From assembly GCA_027627685.1 (NCBI GenBank), contig CP091241.1, positions 1,106,347-1,170,346 of the forward strand: 64,000 nt of DNA, read 5' to 3'. A program made the position numbers and the translations under genes. This DNA is from Hyphomonadaceae bacterium ML37 (lineage in GTDB: Bacteria > Pseudomonadota > Alphaproteobacteria > Caulobacterales > Maricaulaceae). Of this stretch, positions 1-7,507 are shown piece by piece; position 1 is the first letter of the stretch; the number at the start of each line of letters is the position of its first letter. The notes beneath the pieces were generated by a model. The model was not told the DNA's origin. It did not search any database and saw nothing but the letters and a program-made list of their open reading frames with translations.

Positions 1-513
1 CTCGATCAGACGATCAAGCTCACGGGCCACGCGCATCCCAGACAGCGAGGTATCGACCACGACGGCCAAGGCCTCCCGCGTAAAGTCGTCGACCACGCAT
101 AGCGTCCGGAAGCGCCGCCCGTCTGACAGCGCGTCAGAGACGAAGTCCAGGCTCCAGCGATGGTTCGCCGCCACGGGCAACAGGATCGGGCGCCGGGTTC
201 CCACGGCCCGCTTGCGGCCACGCCGCCGCCGGACCGCCAGCCCTTCCTCTCGGTAGAGCCGGTAGATCTTCTTGTGGTTCGCATAAAGGCCCTCGCGCTC
301 GAGCAGTATGCCCAGCCGGCGATAGCCGAACCGGCGACGCTCGCCGGCGATATCTCGCAGGCGCGTGCGCAAGACGTCATCGTCGCTTGAGCGCTTCTGA
401 TACTGGAAGGTCGATCGGTCCAGCTCTGCAAGGGCGCAGGCCCGACGTTCGCTCAGACCGTGCCGGGTCACCATGTGGTGCACGGCCTGGCGCTTAACGT
501 CGGGCGTCAGAAG
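1..513 (-). CDS. IS3-family transposase OrfB (rve/DDE integrase part), partial
   Basis: The minus strand in the frame -1 to OrfA encodes a typical IS3 OrfB. It begins KKLLTPDVKRQAVHHMV, has the HTH_21-like stretch RRRFGYRRLGILLEREG, and enters the catalytic domain at NHRWSLDFVSD, followed by VVDDFTREAL. These give the first two acidic residues of the DDE triad; the third (Glu) lies beyond base 1. There is no obvious independent start, so it is expected to be made as an OrfAB fusion through the slippery site at 513-519. The frame is open without stops to the window edge. Confidence 0.88.
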
Positions 514-773
514 TTTTTTGCTGCGATGTCCTTCAGTGCTGCATTGTCCAGCATGGCATCGGCCAGAAGCCGCTTCAGCCGGCTGTTCTCCAGCTCCAGC
601 ACCTTCAGACGCTGGGCATCGGACACCGACATCCCGCCGAACTTGGCCTTGTATTTGTAAAAGGTTGCGTCGGAGATGCCGTACTTGCGGCAGACCTCCT
701 TCGTGCTCACACCGGCGTCGTGCTCGCGCAGCATGCCGATAATCTGCTCTTCCGAATAACGGCTCTTTCGCAT
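507..773 (-). CDS. IS3-family transposase OrfA (HTH_Tnp_1)
   Basis: An 88-residue protein with a helix-turn-helix of the IS3/IS911 OrfA type (SEEQIIGMLREHDAG, then VCRKYGISDATFYKYKAKFGG). A leucine-zipper-like helix (VLELENSRLKRLLADAML) follows, as is usual for dimerising OrfA. In the family OrfA binds the IS ends and is fused to OrfB by a -1 frameshift to make the active transposase. The ATG at 771-773 lies about 60 bp inside the IS end. Confidence 0.9.
   Translation of the reverse strand: MRKSRYSEEQIIGMLREHDAGVSTKEVCRKYGISDATFYKYKAKFGGMSVSDAQRLKVLELENSRLKRLLADAMLDNAALKDIAAKNF
513..519 (-). promoter_or_regulatory. Programmed -1 frameshift heptamer A AAA AAC
   Basis: On the minus strand, 519-513 reads AAAAAAC. 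In the OrfA frame this is ..A AAA AAC, a canonical X XXY YYZ slippery heptamer two codons before the OrfA stop (TGA at 509-507). Shifting -1 here enters the open OrfB frame directly. This is the usual way IS3 elements make OrfAB; the position and phase are seen directly, while efficiency is not known. Confidence 0.8.
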
Positions 774-809
774 GGTCCATCCTCTCCTCGATGGACTCTA
801 CCATTCAAT

Positions 810-834
810 GGCCGGAATTCAGGGGGCTGGGTCA
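810..834 (-). repeat. Terminal inverted repeat (IS end next to OrfA)
   Basis: Reading leftward from 834 the sequence is TGACCCAGCCCCCTGAATTC, matching the style of IS407-group ends. The partner repeat is outside the window. The TGA inside this end (821-819) now terminates the interrupted integrase frame. Confidence 0.7.
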
Positions 835-1928
835 GTCGCAGGCGTGGCGTGGCCGAGGATCTTGCCAATTATCGGTAGCCCAAGCCCGCTGCTGGCGCCA
901 AAGCTCGCAAAGCTGTGACGCAGATCGTGCAGTCGAACATCGTGGAGCCCGGCGGTGCGCCGGATATCAAGCCAGATTTTCATCAGACCCTGAAAGTGAC
1001 GCTCGCCCGATGCAGCAGGGAACACGTAGGGGCTTGATTGCAGGCGGGGATGGCCCAAAAGAACCTCAATGGCGGGCGGGGCGAGCGGGATGGCTTTCGC
1101 GCCAGTCTTGGAATCCTCAAGCTCCAGAATGCCGCGTTCCAGATTGACCTCTGACCAGCGCAGCTGTTCGATCTCGCTTCTCCGGGCTCCCGTGAGTGTC
1201 AAGAGCCGGATGATGGCGAGCGCATTGGGGCTGACACCGTTCTCTTCAGCGACGCGCAGCGCATCGCCGAGGCGGGCCAACTCTGCAGGTGACAGGAAAC
1301 GTCGGCGCTTGTCCTCGCGGAATTTGCGTATGCGTCGGCAGATCGTCGAGCCGCCGGGTAGGACACCCCAGTCTTCAGCCTTGGACAGCATGTGCGAGAC
1401 GAGCGCAAGGCAGCGGTTGGCGGCGTAGGGTGATTCCTTCATAGCCAGATGAAAGCGGATCACGTCATCGCGGGTGATGTCTTTGAGGCGCTTGCGGCCA
1501 TTATCTCCCAGACGCGGCAATACGTGATTGCGAAGGTTCCGGCGAGTTTCCTCGATAGTCCGAGGCTTGTTGTGGGGCTCAACATGGTCACTCAGATAGC
1601 GCGCAGCGAATGTCTCCAGCGTCTCTGCGCGCCGGTCTTCGGCCTTGGCAGCGGCGGGGTCTTCGCCTGCCTCTATGCGTCCGAGGAGGCGAAGGGCTTC
1701 CTTGCGCGCGCGTTCCGGTGTCCATACACCGCCATCCAATGCGCTGGTCGCGGGCGCGCCGTGGCGACCAATGGTGAACCAGCGCTGGCGGCCATGAAGC
1801 CGGTATTTGAGTACATAGGTCCGGACGCCTTTTGCGGAGACCCGAAGGCCAAACCGCGGAATGCCGTCGTCCCAGACCGTATCTCCTGGCTTGGCGGAAT
1901 CCACGATGCGCTTTGTGAGCCTGGCCAT
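819..1928 (-). pseudogene. Tyrosine recombinase/integrase, 3' end lost to IS insertion
   Basis: This is a P4/phage-type integrase of genomic islands. It has an N-terminal DUF4102-like arm-binding region (DTVWDDGIPRFGLRVSAKG), an SAM-like core-binding domain near residues 100-190, and a catalytic domain. Visible catalytic residues are Arg249 (TGARRSEI), the HxxR box His334/Arg337 (LHDLRHSFAS) and His360 in LGH. After LGHATPAT the frame runs into the IS end and stops (DPAP), just where family members carry TARY with the tyrosine nucleophile. The enzyme therefore lacks its nucleophile and about 40 C-terminal residues and should be inactive. It was probably the integrase of the element bounded by the tRNA-Arg fragment at 2077-2126. 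Confidence 0.9.
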
Positions 1929-1937
1929 AGTTTCTCC

Positions 1938-1972
1938 GGTAGCTTTTGCGTTCGAGCTACCACTGAGCTACC
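1938..1972. promoter_or_regulatory. Three AGCTACC sites upstream of the integrase
   Basis: AGCTACC occurs at 1955-1961 and 1966-1972 and in inverted form (GGTAGCT) at 1938-1944, directly upstream of the integrase start (1928). Their 11-bp phasing suggests protein binding sites, such as integrase arm sites, an excisionase site or an operator. The repeats are seen; the role is inferred. Confidence 0.4.
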
Positions 1973-2076
1973 ACAAGACCGACATGTCAGGGAATCCCTG
2001 TAGCCAAATATGTTATCTAACTATCAGAAAAATATACGTCAGTGCATCAGCAGGAATCTTGGGGAAACCCATGCAC

Positions 2077-2126
2077 ACAGACTACGAATCTGGGGGTCAG
2101 AGGTTCGAATCCTTTCGGGCGCGCCA
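2077..2126 (+). tRNA. 3' half of tRNA-Arg(ACG): attachment site at island boundary
   Basis: The sequence carries an anticodon arm with loop CTACGAA (2082-2088, anticodon ACG), a variable loop, a T-arm with GGTTCGAATCC (2102-2112), then acceptor strand CGGGCGC and GCCA ending at 2126. The D-arm and 5' acceptor strand are absent; upstream is AT-rich sequence unlike a tRNA. This is the usual signature of a tRNA 3' end duplicated when an integrative element inserted. The intact tRNA copy is expected beyond the left edge. It is not a functional tRNA. Confidence 0.8.
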
Positions 2127-2343
2127 TTTTTTCTTGTTCTCCTTCGCTCCGCTCAGTCGATCCTCGCTCACGCTGCGGGCGCGCTGTCGCGCTCTCGCCT
2201 CGGCGAAGCCGGGGCGTCGCTCCGGCGTAGCCGGGTGCGAACCCTGGCGGGTTCGGGGCGGCGGCGGGAGAGGCTACAGGATCGGTGTGCGGGCATCAGG
2301 TTCGCTTTGATGCTGCATACAGGAGGCGCGCGGCGCGCAGGTC
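2127..2343. other. Non-coding stretch between att site and TPR gene
   Basis: A T-run directly after the tRNA fragment (2125-2131) could still act as a terminator remnant. The rest is GC-rich sequence with no convincing frame. It is also the 3' flank of the leftward TPR gene; no clear terminator hairpin with a U-tract was seen for it. Confidence 0.4.
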
Positions 2344-3849
2344 TCAGCGCGCTTCGCCTGCCATCGCCGCGCGCCGGGCGGCCAGCGCGTGCAGGATGAA
2401 TCCCGATTGGGCGCCGCGCACCTCGGCCTGGGCGAGGTCGCGGGTCGCGGCGTCGGCGCGCAGGCGCTCCACCCGCACCAGCACATTGGCGCTGCCCGCG
2501 CGGGCCTGGGTCAGTGCGTCCGCGGGGCGGGAGAGGGGGTCCAGATAGAGGCCGGCGAGGGCGCGGGTGGTTTGATCGAGATGGTTGTGACCGGCAGGCA
2601 GCGCCGTCTGGTAGATCGCCAAAGCCTGAACGAACAGGTCCTCGGAGTCTGCGTGCCGGCCTTGATCCCGGATCACCACGCCCAGGTTTTTCAACGACTG
2701 GGCGATGTCGGGATGACCATCGGGCAACGCCGCCTCGCGCATGGTCAGCACGCGGTGGTGCAAGGCTTCGGCGTCGGCGTACCCGCCCTGGCTCTGGACA
2801 GAAATGGCCAGATTATTCATCGATCGGGCGATGTCAGGATGTCCGGCGGGCAGGCTGGCCTCACGCATCGTCAGGGCGCGCTGGAACAGGCGTGCGGCGT
2901 CCGCATGCCGGCCCTGGGCGAGGATCGCGCCAGCCAGATTGTCCAGCGATGTGGCGATCGAGGGATGGCCTGCGGGCAGGGCCGCTTCATGGATGGCCAG
3001 GGCGCGCCCATGCAGGGGTTCGGCCTCCGCGTGCCGCCCCTGGGCGTACATCACCAGGGCCAGATTGTTCAGTGACATGGCGATGTCGGGATGGTTTGCG
3101 GGCAGGGCCGCCTCCTGGATGGCCAGGGCGCGTTGGTGCAGCGCCTCGGCCTGCGCATACCGGCCTTCAGCCAGGACGACGACGGCGAGGCTGTTCAGCA
3201 AGGGCGCGAGGTCGCGGTGGTCCGCCGGCAAGGCGGCCTCCCGCGCCGCCAGGGCGCGGCGCAGCATGGCTTCGGCTTGAGCAAACTGGCCCTGAGCGAA
3301 CGCTGACGCGGCCAGATTGTTCAGCGATGCATCCATGTCGGGATGGCCTGCGGGCAGGGCCGCTTCCTGGATCGCCAGGGCGCGCAGGTTCAGGGATTCG
3401 GCCTCCGCATGGCGGCCTTGCGCGCCCACCGCCAAAGCCAGATTGGTCAATGAGGCGGCGATGTCGGGATGACCCGCCGGCAAGGCCGCCTCACGCATCG
3501 CCAGAGCGCGCCTGTGCACGGCCTCGGCCTGCGCATGCCGGCCCTGGTGAAAATCCGCCAGAGCGAGATTGTTCAACGCCATGATGATGTCGGAATGACC
3601 TGCGGGCCGGGCCGCCTCGTAAAGCGGCAGGGCTCGGCCGAACCAGGCGGCGGCGGCGGCGTAATCGCCCGATTGAAAGGCCTGGACGCCCTGGCTGTGG
3701 AGCCGTGCAGCCTCCTGCATGCTGCCTGCGTGCGCCGGCGCCTCGGGCCGGGCCTGCGGCTGCGGCTTGGTCTGAGCAGAAGCGCCGCCGGAAGCGAGCG
3801 GCAGGGCTGCGGCGAGCAGGATCAGGGCGGGCAGGACTAACGCGCGCAT
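2344..3849 (-). CDS. Secreted tetratricopeptide-repeat protein (kinesin-light-chain-like TPRs)
   Basis: About 501 residues starting MRALVLPALILLAAALPL, a clear signal peptide ending near ASAQ. Residues about 45-430 contain nine tandem 42-residue TPRs of the TPR_10/TPR_12 type, each ending in a P(A/D)(G/D/N)H motif (ALPAGHPDIA style). The tail is a short helical segment. The ATG at 3849 is preferred over GTG at 3864 because GGAGG lies 5 bases before it. The stop of the upstream CHAT gene (3861-3863) lies just inside this leader, so the two genes are very likely co-transcribed and translationally coupled. TPRs of this kind are protein-binding scaffolds; the likely partner is the CHAT protein, since the two are normally fused in one chain. 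The partner assignment is inference. Confidence 0.85.
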   Translation of the reverse strand: MRALVLPALILLAAALPLASGGASAQTKPQPQARPEAPAHAGSMQEAARLHSQGVQAFQSGDYAAAAAWFGRALPLYEAARPAGHSDIIMALNNLALADFHQGRHAQAEAVHRRALAMREAALPAGHPDIAASLTNLALAVGAQGRHAEAESLNLRALAIQEAALPAGHPDMDASLNNLAASAFAQGQFAQAEAMLRRALAAREAALPADHRDLAPLLNSLAVVVLAEGRYAQAEALHQRALAIQEAALPANHPDIAMSLNNLALVMYAQGRHAEAEPLHGRALAIHEAALPAGHPSIATSLDNLAGAILAQGRHADAARLFQRALTMREASLPAGHPDIARSMNNLAISVQSQGGYADAEALHHRVLTMREAALPDGHPDIAQSLKNLGVVIRDQGRHADSEDLFVQALAIYQTALPAGHNHLDQTTRALAGLYLDPLSRPADALTQARAGSANVLVRVERLRADAATRDLAQAEVRGAQSGFILHALAARRAAMAGEAR

Positions 3850-3860
3850 CGCGGCCTCCG

Positions 3861-5612
3861 TCACTGAACGGGCCGGTTTTCACCGACCAGCACGAAGGGG
3901 GCCCAGATGGACGGGTGGGCGTAGGCGGGATCGTCCATCATGACGGTCAGCGACCGGCGCAGAGCTTCGGCGCGCCCGATCCCGGGCTCGTCCTGCAAGG
4001 CGCTGATGGCGCGTGTCGTGATCAGGCGGGCCGCGTCATCGCGCACCACCCAGTGGGACACCAGCAGGGACCGCGCGCCGGCGTAAAAGAAGGCGCGGGC
4101 CAGGCCGGACAGGCTCTCGGCGCCCACCCCGTCCGGCGCGGCGGTGTTGCAGGCCGACAGGATGACCCAGTCCGCATCGAGACGCAGATCGCGGGCGATC
4201 TCGGACGCGGTCAGCAGGCCGTCATCCTCCGCCGTCGCCTCGCCGGGCGGCGTCAGCACCAGGGCGGGCTCGGCCAGGGTGGGGATCTCGTCCGCGATCA
4301 GGCCGTGGGTGGCGAACGCGATCACGCGCCGGTCCGACAGGGTGGGATCATTCTTGAGACCGGTTTCGGTGGCGCGATCACGCACCCGAATATCATCGGC
4401 GCGCGACCCGCCCAGGGCGCGGGCCAGGGCGAACAGCTCCGGTCCGGTTTCGGGCAGGGCGGTCAGACGGCGCACATCATCGGGATTGGCCAGAAAACCG
4501 GCGCCGCGCGACGCCGCTGCGGCGCGAAACCCGGTAAATTCTTCGCCCGCGCCTCGATCGCCGCCGCCCGCGGGCGCCGGCGCCGCGGCGTGGTCGCATT
4601 GCCCGGCGAGGGCGCCGATGCACGGATCGCCGACGCCGAAGAAGGCGCGCTGCGCCCGGCTTGGCCCGAAGCGGGCCAGCGCACGCAGGGATGACGGCGC
4701 GGGCAGGACAGTCATCGCATAGCGCCGGGCCATCCAGGCGGTGCTGCGCAAGGCGTCCGCATCGGCGTCATCGCCTTGCGGCGGCTGTGTCACCAGCACG
4801 CCCAGGGGGATGCCGGTCAGGGCGCCCGACGGGACGATGTAAATATGGTTCAGGCGCTCCATGCGCGTTTCAAACGGCGAGAACAGCATCAGATAGAGCG
4901 CATAGGCCCGCGTCCGGTCAAAGATCAGGGGCCGGCTCTCAGCGGCCGCGACATCCACCGCGTTCCAGGGCGCGCGGCCATCCTCGGCGGCGACGGGGTC
5001 CAGCCCGGCCCGCAGGGCGCTGACCTCGGCGGCGAGATCCGCCGCGGTGACGTCAATCTCGGCCCAGTCGACCGAGCCGCGGTCGATGAAATAGACAAGG
5101 CTGGCGCTGTCTCCCACCAGCAGAACCACCATTGCCTCGTCCGCACGCAACATGGCCTGGGTCTGCTCGACCGACAGGGGCTGGGGGTTTGTCAGCTCGG
5201 CGTAGCCTGGAAAGTCCGCGGCCAGGCGCGCGTCGATGCCGGCGGCGAGCCCTTGAAGGCGCGTGATCTCGGCCCGGAAGCTCTGCGTGCGGGCGGCGCG
5301 CAAGTCTTCATTGGTTTCCCCCAGCGCGTCGTAGAGATGACGCTCGAAGGCGCGCAGGCGGTTCACGATGTCCTCGCGCTCGGAAACGATCTGCGCCAGC
5401 GCATCTTCGCCGCTGGCGAACCGCGCGCTCACTTGGGACAAAGCATCGCCGGCTGCGGTCTGCACAGCCCATTGCGCCGCCCAGTAGGACTCAGCGCGCA
5501 GGCATTCATACGCCATGGAGCCGGTCTCGCAGGCGTCCGAGCCTTGAGCTGCGGCGGGAGCGGCCGCGAACGCCAGCCCAAGACAGGCAGCCAGAACATG
5601 ACGGGCATTCAT
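3861..5612 (-). CDS. Secreted CHAT-domain (caspase-like) protein
   Basis: A 583-residue protein with a signal peptide (MNARHVLAACLGLAFAAAPAAAQ). A helical region (about 40-150) is followed by a CHAT domain covering roughly 240-580. The cysteine-protease dyad typical of CHAT/caspase-fold proteins is visible: His436 in FATHGLI and Cys488 in ILSACNTA. The downstream signature GLARAFFYAGARSLLVSHW is also characteristic. It is the first gene of a two-gene leftward unit with the TPR gene. The start is supported by GGGGAG 6 bases upstream. In many bacteria TPR and CHAT are in one polypeptide; here they are split. Substrate and trigger are unknown; the signal peptide suggests periplasmic action. Confidence 0.85.
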   Translation of the reverse strand: MNARHVLAACLGLAFAAAPAAAQGSDACETGSMAYECLRAESYWAAQWAVQTAAGDALSQVSARFASGEDALAQIVSEREDIVNRLRAFERHLYDALGETNEDLRAARTQSFRAEITRLQGLAAGIDARLAADFPGYAELTNPQPLSVEQTQAMLRADEAMVVLLVGDSASLVYFIDRGSVDWAEIDVTAADLAAEVSALRAGLDPVAAEDGRAPWNAVDVAAAESRPLIFDRTRAYALYLMLFSPFETRMERLNHIYIVPSGALTGIPLGVLVTQPPQGDDADADALRSTAWMARRYAMTVLPAPSSLRALARFGPSRAQRAFFGVGDPCIGALAGQCDHAAAPAPAGGGDRGAGEEFTGFRAAAASRGAGFLANPDDVRRLTALPETGPELFALARALGGSRADDIRVRDRATETGLKNDPTLSDRRVIAFATHGLIADEIPTLAEPALVLTPPGEATAEDDGLLTASEIARDLRLDADWVILSACNTAAPDGVGAESLSGLARAFFYAGARSLLVSHWVVRDDAARLITTRAISALQDEPGIGRAEALRRSLTVMMDDPAYAHPSIWAPFVLVGENRPVQ

Positions 5613-5936
5613 GGTGATCTCCCCTGAACAAGATCGCGTTTTCTGCCGCTGTCATGCCGCACGCGCCCAGACGGCCCGATGGCCAGGCGGCAGAGTCCTT
5701 ACCGGCCCGATGGCGGCAGCTTAGCAGCACCTCACATCGGGGCAGCTGATATTTTCTGACAGAGCGTCCGCCTCCATCCCTGCCTTGCGCGTCATCCGCC
5801 CCGGTCAACCGGCGCGGTTGCGGCGGCATTAACTGTACGCCCTCTATGGGAATTGGGCGGTTGTTAACGCCGGGGGCCTAGCGATGCATCCATACAATGA
5901 AAATACTCAGTAAATGCGTTCAAGGAGAGGGTTTCC
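5613..5936. other. Divergent intergenic region between CHAT gene and hypothetical gene
   Basis: This 324-bp gap must hold promoters for both the leftward CHAT/TPR unit and the rightward hypothetical gene. An 11-bp direct repeat CGGCCCGATGG occurs at 5672-5682 and 5703-5713. AT-richer patches lie near 5745-5760 and 5825-5865. No confident promoter or small gene could be assigned. Confidence 0.4.
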
Positions 5937-6464
5937 ATGCTGACCGCCACGGACAGATCACGCTTTGCGCTCAAGAACCCGGCGGCCCTGGGCGCTGTGC
6001 TGGTCTACGACTGGCGCGCACGCGGCCTGCTCACCGACGCCGAAGTGATGGCTGGCGCCGTGTCCCATCCCGTCACCACCAGCCTGCTGCGCCAGCTGCA
6101 GCGCCAGGGCCTGATCCGCGCCTTGCACGGCGTACGCGCCCAGGGCGGGCGCATGCGGCTTTGGCTGCTCTCTGACGTCATGCGGGTGCAGGCGGCGCTG
6201 GATTTGCGGGCCGCAGCCGGTGCGCCGCTGGGCGTGTGCGTGCATGCGCTGGTCACGTTCGAGGATGCCGTCAGCGCCGTGCTGGACGACTGGCGTTGCC
6301 ATGTGGGCGTGAAGGGCGTGGAGGCGCCGGCGCTGACAGCGCGCAAGGGCGTGCTGACTGATCGCGACGGTCTGGCCGGATTCGTGACGGCGTCTATGAG
6401 TGCTTTCGTGGCGCGCTATGCCTTTGACAGCGTGCGCCAGCCCGATTTCCTGCTGCAGGCCTGA
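5937..6464 (+). CDS. Hypothetical protein, possible winged-helix N-terminus
   Basis: A 175-residue protein I do not recognise. The first about 80 residues have an HTH-like pattern (GLLTDAEVMAGAVSHPVTTS, then LLRQLQRQGLIRAL) followed by a positively charged segment, suggesting a DNA-binding or adaptor fold. The C-terminal half is mixed alpha/beta without known motifs. No signal peptide or membrane segment is seen. The ATG at 5937 has AAGGAGAGGG 6-15 bases upstream, a strong ribosome binding site. It is transcribed alone, divergent from the CHAT gene. Confidence 0.6.
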   Translation: MLTATDRSRFALKNPAALGAVLVYDWRARGLLTDAEVMAGAVSHPVTTSLLRQLQRQGLIRALHGVRAQGGRMRLWLLSDVMRVQAALDLRAAAGAPLGVCVHALVTFEDAVSAVLDDWRCHVGVKGVEAPALTARKGVLTDRDGLAGFVTASMSAFVARYAFDSVRQPDFLLQA

Positions 6465-6583
6465 TCGTCCCGGTTTTAGTCACAGTCCCCGACAAAGGTG
6501 CGTCAGATGACGCGCGCCATTGCAATATCCGTCCAAACCGGGTCGCATGCCGCCTCTTTTGACAGGCAGGCGAGGACGAATTC

Positions 6584-7507
6584 ATGGGCGATATCCGCTT
6601 TGATGGCCGGGTGGCCATAGTCACGGGCGCAGGCACGGGTCTGGGCCGCAGTCATGCGCTGGAGCTGGCGCGGCGCGGCGCGAAAGTCGTGGTCAACGAT
6701 CTGGGCGGTTCGCTGGACGGCACAGGCGGCTCGATCAGCGCAGCGCAGAGCGTCGCGGACGAGATCAAGGCGGCGGGCGGGGACGCCATCGCCCACGGCG
6801 CCAATGTGACGAAAGCCGACGAGGTCGCCGACATGGTGGCGGCGGCGCAGGCGCGCTGGGGCCGGATCGACATCCTGGTCAATAACGCCGGCATCTTGCG
6901 CGACAAAAGCTTCTCCAAAATGACGCTGGAGGATTTCCGCGCCGTGGTGGACGTGCATCTCATGGGCTCGGTCACCTGCACCAAGGCGGTGTGGGATCTG
7001 ATGAAAGAGGCCGGGTATGGCCGCATCGTCATGACCAGCTCGTCGTCGGGCATTTACGGCAATTTCGGCCAGTCCAACTATGGCGCGGCCAAGATGGCGC
7101 TGGTGGGCCTGATGAATGTGCTCCACCTCGAAGGCGCCAAGAATAATATCCGCGTCAACACGCTGGCGCCCACCGCCTACACCCGCATGACGCAAGGCCT
7201 GATCCCGGAAGAGGCGGGCCAGCTGATGACGCCCGAAAGCGTCACGGCGGGGCTGATCGTGCTGGCGGGCGAGGATGCGCCGAGCCGCACGATTTTGTGC
7301 GCCGGCGCAGGCGGCTACGCCGCCACCCGCATCTATGAAACGGACGGGATTTTCCTGGCCCCGGCTGACCAGACGCCCGAGCAGGTGGCGAAAAACCTCG
7401 ACCGCATCACCGACCCTAAGGGCCAGGAGCCCTATGAGCAGGGCGGCCAGCAGACCATGAAATTCCTGACCAAGGCCGCGGCGCAGGCGGGGATCAAGCT
7501 GGGTTAG
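6584..7507 (+). CDS. SDR-family oxidoreductase (peroxisomal MFE-2/HSD17B4-like dehydrogenase)
   Basis: A 307-residue classical short-chain dehydrogenase. The cofactor motif TGAGTGLG is at residues 14-21, NNAG at 100-103, and the catalytic Tyr166/Lys170 in SNYGAAK is preceded by a serine-rich stretch (TSSSSG). The length beyond 250 residues and the C-terminal extension match the (3R)-hydroxyacyl-CoA dehydrogenase part of MFE-2-like proteins, which suggests beta-oxidation chemistry. It is not in an operon with the thiolase at 9395. Its stop overlaps the stop of the convergent methyltransferase gene by 4 bp. Confidence 0.8.
   Translation: MGDIRFDGRVAIVTGAGTGLGRSHALELARRGAKVVVNDLGGSLDGTGGSISAAQSVADEIKAAGGDAIAHGANVTKADEVADMVAAAQARWGRIDILVNNAGILRDKSFSKMTLEDFRAVVDVHLMGSVTCTKAVWDLMKEAGYGRIVMTSSSSGIYGNFGQSNYGAAKMALVGLMNVLHLEGAKNNIRVNTLAPTAYTRMTQGLIPEEAGQLMTPESVTAGLIVLAGEDAPSRTILCAGAGGYAATRIYETDGIFLAPADQTPEQVAKNLDRITDPKGQEPYEQGGQQTMKFLTKAAAQAGIKLG

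Larger units (their letters stand above)
1..834 (-). mobile_element. IS3-family insertion sequence (IS407-like), partial, runs off left edge
   Basis: The element is read leftward. It consists of a terminal end at 834, OrfA at 507-773 and OrfB in the -1 frame continuing past base 1. The terminal sequence on the minus strand begins TGACCCAGCCCCC (834 back to 822), which resembles ends of the IS407 group of the IS3 family. The far inverted repeat and the second copy of the target duplication lie outside the window. It is inserted in the 3' part of the adjacent integrase gene and supplies that gene's stop codon. Confidence 0.9.

Noticed and set aside
819-1928. Intact integrase
   Set aside because: The reading frame ends inside the IS terminus and lacks the Tyr nucleophile.
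2077-2126. Complete functional tRNA gene
   Set aside because: The 5' acceptor strand and D-arm are missing, and the anticodon stem has one mismatch; only the 3' half is present.
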